Below are positions 59,301-64,000 of a stretch of 64,000 bases of DNA, in pieces. Position numbers and translations under genes: made by a program. Source of the DNA: Chlorokybus atmophyticus (taxonomy: Eukaryota > Streptophyta > Chlorokybophyceae > Chlorokybales > Chlorokybaceae); contig RHPI01000160.1 in NCBI GenBank assembly GCA_009103225.1, positions 17,860-81,859 of the forward strand. Direction: 5' to 3'. How positions within the stretch are numbered: position 1 is the first letter of the stretch; each line of letters begins with the position of its first letter. The notes below the pieces were generated by a model. It was not told the origin of the DNA. It ran no database searches and saw nothing but the letters and a program-made list of their open reading frames with translations.

Positions 59301-59637
59301 ACCGGCTGCTTTTGAGTGGAAAAGAACACATTCACAAAGAACGAGTCATTGATTGAGCCCGATCGTATAACCAGGCCAGGTGTTCTTTGTACCGGATTCA
59401 AGTTACCATTACCATCTCATTATGCTGAAGAAGAAGATTGCGAGCATTGCAGCAATGACTGCATCCGTCCGTGCACCCGTACCCGATGGGTTCACGTGAA
59501 AAGAACATGTGAGCTACCCTATGGAGCTGCAGGCGTTGATGCTAGAAGAGGGGCGTGGGTTGTGTTTGATGGGACGTAGTTGAATACCATAGATGATGAC
59601 GATAGTGATGTCGAAAGCGAGGAAGAGGAGTAGGCGT
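56363..59637 (+). pseudogene. Decayed CACTA (En/Spm) transposase, TNP2-like
   Basis: DNA-transposon transposase in pieces across all three plus frames. In family order: DKWMRAIYDSSCWSRMEQFY then RPLRLGFATDCVNLQSS; NVWPLTVCFLNLPPSL; PNKPKHINTYNTYI*PLVDE with FKQFWRGASAVDS; DYPFLKN with CCVVCGDAF; TAMVGHRQFLPLDHF (the TNP2 GHRRFLP..H box); KGLFLFRQLPYKHEVLTHII with NHMHCVIN and LLTGKAGTQT; TRQELRDIQATWKNVKFPTR; then after an intron-like gap LPVIVSNRLG and FNALSQVCAAWLLEDRQLLR at 58030-58190 (DUF4218-like). The tail (58759-59637) holds VLQVHICNVKWYKKQFDKEQ-type sequence and ends in an acidic DDDDSDVESEEEE. Stops and frameshifts throughout. TIRs not located. Confidence 0.75.
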
Positions 59638-59639
59638 GA

Positions 59640-60859
59640 AGAGACTTGAGATATCAGTCCCATGCATATAGAGATATTGTCATTGCTAATACCGACAAAT
59701 GCATTCTAAGCTATACTATAGATATGAACATAGCCTACCTATCCCTTGGCAGCGATGGTAAACCCGTATTTGTCGTAATAATGTCATTGTGAACATAGCT
59801 GCCCTACTTTACATTTACAATATAGATGTTGCTGTAAATTGCCTATCACGTAGCAGCGTTAAAAACCTATATTTGTAATGATAAAATGATAAGATTATGT
59901 TATATAACTACCCTAATTCACATCTATAATATACACACATTTGCATGGGTTTTGAGGTCCAATCTCTGATTGAGTTTGGTCGTGATTCCATGTTTACGCC
60001 TATATTGTAGACAAACATGTTTACATTATAGACACGACCCCTCGAGACATCAATGCAGATACCAAAAGCTATTTTATATTAGCTAACATTGAAACAATTG
60101 GGAGGGGGAATGCGTGCCAACATCTGCCCTTCCACGTTTGTACACAAGGATACACACACATGTGCGCCAGGTTGAGCACACCTACACACGCATGCACCTG
60201 TACTTAAACATAGTCAGGCAAGTGCACTCCTGCACCCGCGCATACCCACGCTGTCACGCCTATAAGGCTGACAAGAGTCATTCTCTGTCCCTTACTTATG
60301 TTTGTATGAAGGGACCAAGTGGGATCTGCCATTCATAAGCAAGTGTAAGTGCTTATGGCGTGTGCTCTCATGCGGTCCGCTCCTAAGCCTATGTGGGCCT
60401 TGAGTGATGATAAACTACACAAAGCATTGATGCTTGGCTAACACGGAGCTGGTTAATGCCTGGCATGTGAGCCTTTGCTATTACATTGTAAGTTGCCACG
60501 GGAAGTGGCAGAAGATGGTGAGCCAAGTTGGCAAACCACAGGATCTGCACTGTGGTAGTGCGATTTGCCACAGCTTTTACAGTCGCATGGCAAGTGGTGC
60601 CTGTGGGCAATCCGCAAGTGCATATATACTAGGAGAGCCTACGGTTATACTTCTAAAGTAGAATTGTTATTCCTATGAGAATGCTAGGTGATTGATACTC
60701 CCGAGGTGGAGTTGGGAGGTTCCAATGTTGGAACAAGGTCAGCGCATAGAGACAAGGCTTGTGGCCTTGAACATCCTGTGTGCCAGATCGGGAGACTCTC
60801 GCGACCTGCTTTATACCACATGCTGCTAAGCATGTGGTATAGATGCTAAGTTGCATCCT
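59640..60859. other. AT-rich then hairpin-bearing DNA; no gene
   Basis: 59.7-60.1 kb repeats near-identical themes (tagcagcg, taaaacctatatttgt). From about 60.42 kb short hairpins recur: agcattgatgct, tgccacgggaagtggca, aaggcttgtggcctt, and ataccacatg(c)tgctaag(c)atgtggtat at 60815-60841. Confidence 0.4.
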
Positions 60860-61568
60860 TAAATAGGGATCCGATCAGTAGTGATCAAGACATCAGTGCG
60901 TGTTTGCCTTACAAGAGGGCCACTTGTGCGTGGGGTGCCTGGTTGTTGGTTGCTAAGGGGCTCTCCCCTCATCCCTTGTGGGGTGTGGTGTCGTGATGTT
61001 ATGCACGTGGGTGTGTTGGGCGTGTGGGTATGTGTCTGGAGCTGTGTGGAGAGGTTGGCGGTCATCCTCTCCTCCCTTGCTGCTGAGTTGCAACTTCCCC
61101 TGCAACGTGCACCGTGGTGCTGGTGGGACTTCCGCTGTAAGTCTTTGATGCTTGTGCATAAGTTTGCCAAGCCCCGATCAGCAAGTAAGTAGTGGTTACA
61201 CACGCACATTCTCACATGTAGGGCATAAGAGGTCACCTATGAGGTCACCTATGCACGGCATAAGAGGTCACAGAGATTGATCAATTACCAACTTGTTTTT
61301 TGGCGTTAAACATCCGTCGCACACACCAAAATGCAATTGACGGCAACAGCAACAACTATTATGATGGAGCATCACCAGCCACAAGCAATAATGTGTGCAT
61401 AAGCGCAATGATTACCTGCAGGTTCACCTAGATACACTATACACCCAAGTTCTGTACTACAGGCGACATCAACACCTGCTCCTGCGCGCCAACGCAAATT
61501 ACAAATGCGGCAGCTACTGCCAACAAGCATCTAGCACACCTACCTCCTTGCCTTACTATTAGCCCTGT

Positions 61569-61573
<5 letters not shown>
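60860..61573. other. No gene recognised
   Basis: Overlapping frames on both strands at 60859-61236 without a recognisable product. ataagaggtcac is repeated around 61217-61271. Confidence 0.4.
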
Positions 61574-61605
<32 letters not shown>

Positions 61606-61706
61606 NNNNNNNNNNNNNNNNNNNNNNNNNNNNNNNNNNNNNNNNNNNNNNNNNNNNNNNNNNNNNNNNNNNNNNNNNNNNNNNNNNNNNATATATATAT
61701 ATATAT
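61574..61706. repeat. (AT)n microsatellite spanning an assembly gap
   Basis: AT repeat to 61605, 85 N (61606-61690), and AT repeat again to 61706. The gap size is unlikely to be exact. Confidence 0.95.
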
Positions 61707-62241
61707 AACATATTAGCCTCATCAGTAAGAAACAACGACACTGCTCGGGAGCCTCACCGTGTGAACGAACTACTCGAGCTGTCCGTCACCGTCCACCTAC
61801 TTGAACTATCCCTGGCCACCCGATCAGTCCATGCCGTAAACAACTAACAGACGGTGGACTTGTTATGGGAGCGATCAGTAACACCGTCCTGTTTGAACGT
61901 CGTCGGACATGATTCAAAAAAACGAATAGCCGTTAGGCTGGCGGCAGTGCCGGCGGCGGTGCGGGGAGGTGAACAACATGTGCGCAAATGTGTTTGCTTG
62001 TGTGTAACCTTTATGTTCTCTTCGGTATTGATTGAAACGAACAGTGAACATAGGTGCAACGTATGCACGAACAGCTTGGTGTTTGTCAAGAGATGCCTGC
62101 GCCTGCAGGCAGACTTGTGCAACGCTGCGGAAGTATTGCCTTGCCAATGCTATGCTTGCTTGCTGTTTGAGTTCAGTATATGGTGGTGCATACAACGGCA
62201 TGAGTAGTGACGCCAAGCTTGCTTATGTTGCATGGCTGCAG
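61707..62241. other. No gene recognised
   Basis: Mixed-composition DNA after the gap; short frames only. Confidence 0.4.
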
Positions 62242-63813
62242 ATGTTGTCACCAAGATGTTGGAAGGCCTTGTGGAACGGTACTCCTTGGCCTGCTGCATC
62301 CGCACTCTCCCTCTCCCTGCATGTGCCTCTGCCAACATGCTTCCCTTCATCGCCCTGCATGTACGCAGGCACCTACCAGAACTGCATCCAACCCTGTGCA
62401 CTAAGTTGCAGTATTGGGCCACAACTGTGGCGTACACACGTGCTTGCGTGTGTGTGCACGCCTACGCATATGTGTGCGTGTGCTTGCTGATGTGCACACA
62501 TGTATGGGCGCGCGTGCATAGTTGCTTGGGACATGCGGAGGAACAACGTCAATTTGTCAGGGCAGGTTGTCCCTCGCGCACACTTGGAGCATGGGCAGGC
62601 CGTGCTGGCAACGATGGCCCTCTTCGAGCATGAGGTGAATGACTGATTCTGTATAAGCAACCACTTCAGTGTAGTAACCATGTCTTCTTACACACATATG
62701 CATGCACCCATGTGTGGACTCACAATTGCACATATGCGCACACACATGCATGCACACCGGCGCACGCTCTCTTTTACATTCAGTCACGGTCTTTGCATGC
62801 GTGGTCTCGCTCTCGCTCTCGCTCTCCCTGCGTGTGTCCGTGTCTGTGTCTGAGCCTGCATCTCAGAGGCTCTGTTCCAATCTCTAACTCTCCCGTCATC
62901 TGCCTTCTTCTCTCCTGCCTCTCCACATGGCCACTCCTCTCTCACAATCTGTCACCAAAGTGGCGACGCTGCCGGGGTTGTTGATGGTGCACGATGTCTT
63001 CAAGGGTGTTAGCAATGGCAGAGACAATGTTGTTGCAGGCCATTTGATCTGTTGAGGGACGTGGTGGTGTTCTACAACGCGGACAAGCAACTCCCCTCGT
63101 GGGTATATGATGCGAGGCAGGCGCCCAACCTATGACACCCATTGCTTGGCCCTCAATGGTAGCGCATACAACTTAGAGTTTGGGCTTGTTCAAGTGGCAC
63201 ACCTACGCGCACACGCATGCACAAACAGGAGATTCACGCGCGCACACACACATACGCATGCACGCGCGCACCGGACCACCGACCTGTGTGCTGGTGGGCG
63301 TGTGCATGCGCACATAAAACACGCAGCCCCCACCCGCTGCATGTATACATACGTGCACGCAAACATGCACACTGGTGTACAAGCACGCGCGTGCGCTCTA
63401 ACATACATACATGTACGCCCAGGCGGTGGCGGCGCGAGCACGGTCCAACGCAGCCCTCACACGGCCGTGCCAGGCGTGCCTCTGCCAGCGTGTCTAAAAT
63501 GCTGCTCTGCTCCACCTATGCTAGCCCCCTTCCGTACACGAATCTCCACAGTCTGGACTCGACGCAGTGACACAGTTGGTACAATGCATACTCGCGTGTG
63601 CGGGCCTATGTGCATGCACGTGCGTGCGAGAGGCGGGGGTGGGTGGGGGGGTGGGGAGGGTCCGTGCGCGGACATACTTGTGCATGCGCATGCATAGCTG
63701 CGACTGTCATGACCACACTTTACTGCGCGCAGGTGCAGCCACCGCCAGTGTCCGCCGAAATGTTAGGAATGAAGCACATGAAGATCCACGGGCATTGCAA
63801 GAGCGGCATGTGA
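62242..63813 (+). other. Exon-like pieces of an unidentified gene
   Basis: After a GCTGCAG acceptor (62235-62241) the frame reads DVVTKMLEGLVERYSLACCI and on to LPELHPTLCTKLQYWAT. Later pieces: GQVVPRAHLEHGQAVLATMA then LFEHE with a G|GTGAAT donor (62556-62634), VATLPGLLMVHDVFKGVSNG (62964 on), RDVVVFYNADKQLPSWVYDA (about 63056 on), and VQPPPVSAEMLGMKHMKIHG to a TGA at 63811. Introns would be the TG/CA-rich stretches between, like those of the confirmed genes. The protein is not recognised and the exon joins are not verified. Confidence 0.35.
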
Positions 63814-64000
63814 AGCGCCCGGGAGGTGTGACAACACGCACACGCAATTGTGCACGCACACGCATGCACACATGCACGTGCACGCACGCCGCATACACAC
63901 GGCCTCCCGCCCGCTCGCCCGCCCGCGTGTGCGTATTAGCGCATGCACGCCGCACATACACAGCCTCATACACTCACGCACGCGCAAGCCACACACACAG

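Overview
The window looks like nuclear DNA of a photosynthetic eukaryote, most likely a green alga. Four intron-rich genes can be assembled with consistent reading phases: one is a chlorophyllase, one a full-size plant-type PDR/ABCG transporter, and the primer-binding site of a copia element matches a plant-type initiator tRNA-Met. Introns are GT-AG (one GC-AG), about 70-400 bp, and rich in TG/CA runs. There are no operons, ribosome binding sites or CRISPR arrays. Single Ns occur at 1175, 13605 and 48121, and a gap lies at 61606-61690 inside an AT microsatellite.

Layout. 1-7.2 kb: no firm gene; a 333-bp dispersed repeat and scattered possible exons. 7.3-10.2 kb (minus): ALDH3-type aldehyde dehydrogenase, 10 exons, probable plastid transit peptide. 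10.2-12.2 kb: AT-rich, with hairpins and tandem repeats. 13.5-15.4 kb (plus): short-chain dehydrogenase of the RDH/WWOX/TIC32 type. 17.2-19.3 kb: AT-rich, with a 552-bp terminal-inverted-repeat element. 20.3-22.0 kb (plus): chlorophyllase, 5 exons. 23.3-24.1 kb: a MITE and other inverted repeats. 24.2-31.3 kb (plus): PDR transporter, 21 exons, 1469 aa. 32-35 kb: a 76-bp near-perfect palindrome, repeats, and minus-strand gene fragments. 36-50.6 kb: a large Gypsy-type LTR retrotransposon that carries a C5-cytosine DNA methyltransferase between protease and reverse transcriptase and a PHD finger after the integrase. It is interrupted at 42269-47173 by a young copia element with 424-bp LTRs, a 5-bp target duplication and a tRNA-iMet half-molecule primer site. 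50.6-56 kb: AT-rich DNA with two dense hairpin arrays and minus-strand acidic/AKE-rich exon-like pieces. 56.4-59.6 kb: decayed CACTA (En/Spm) transposase. 60-64 kb: hairpins, a gap, and exon-like pieces of an unidentified gene.

Two stories stand out. First, the Gypsy element combines a DNA-methylation writer with a chromatin-reader module. Second, the four assembled host genes could form a chlorophyll/phytol breakdown neighbourhood: chlorophyllase frees phytol, an RDH-like SDR could oxidise it to the aldehyde, an ALDH3 could oxidise the aldehyde to the acid, and a PDR pump could move lipophilic products. The enzyme families are read from sequence; the pathway link is inference.
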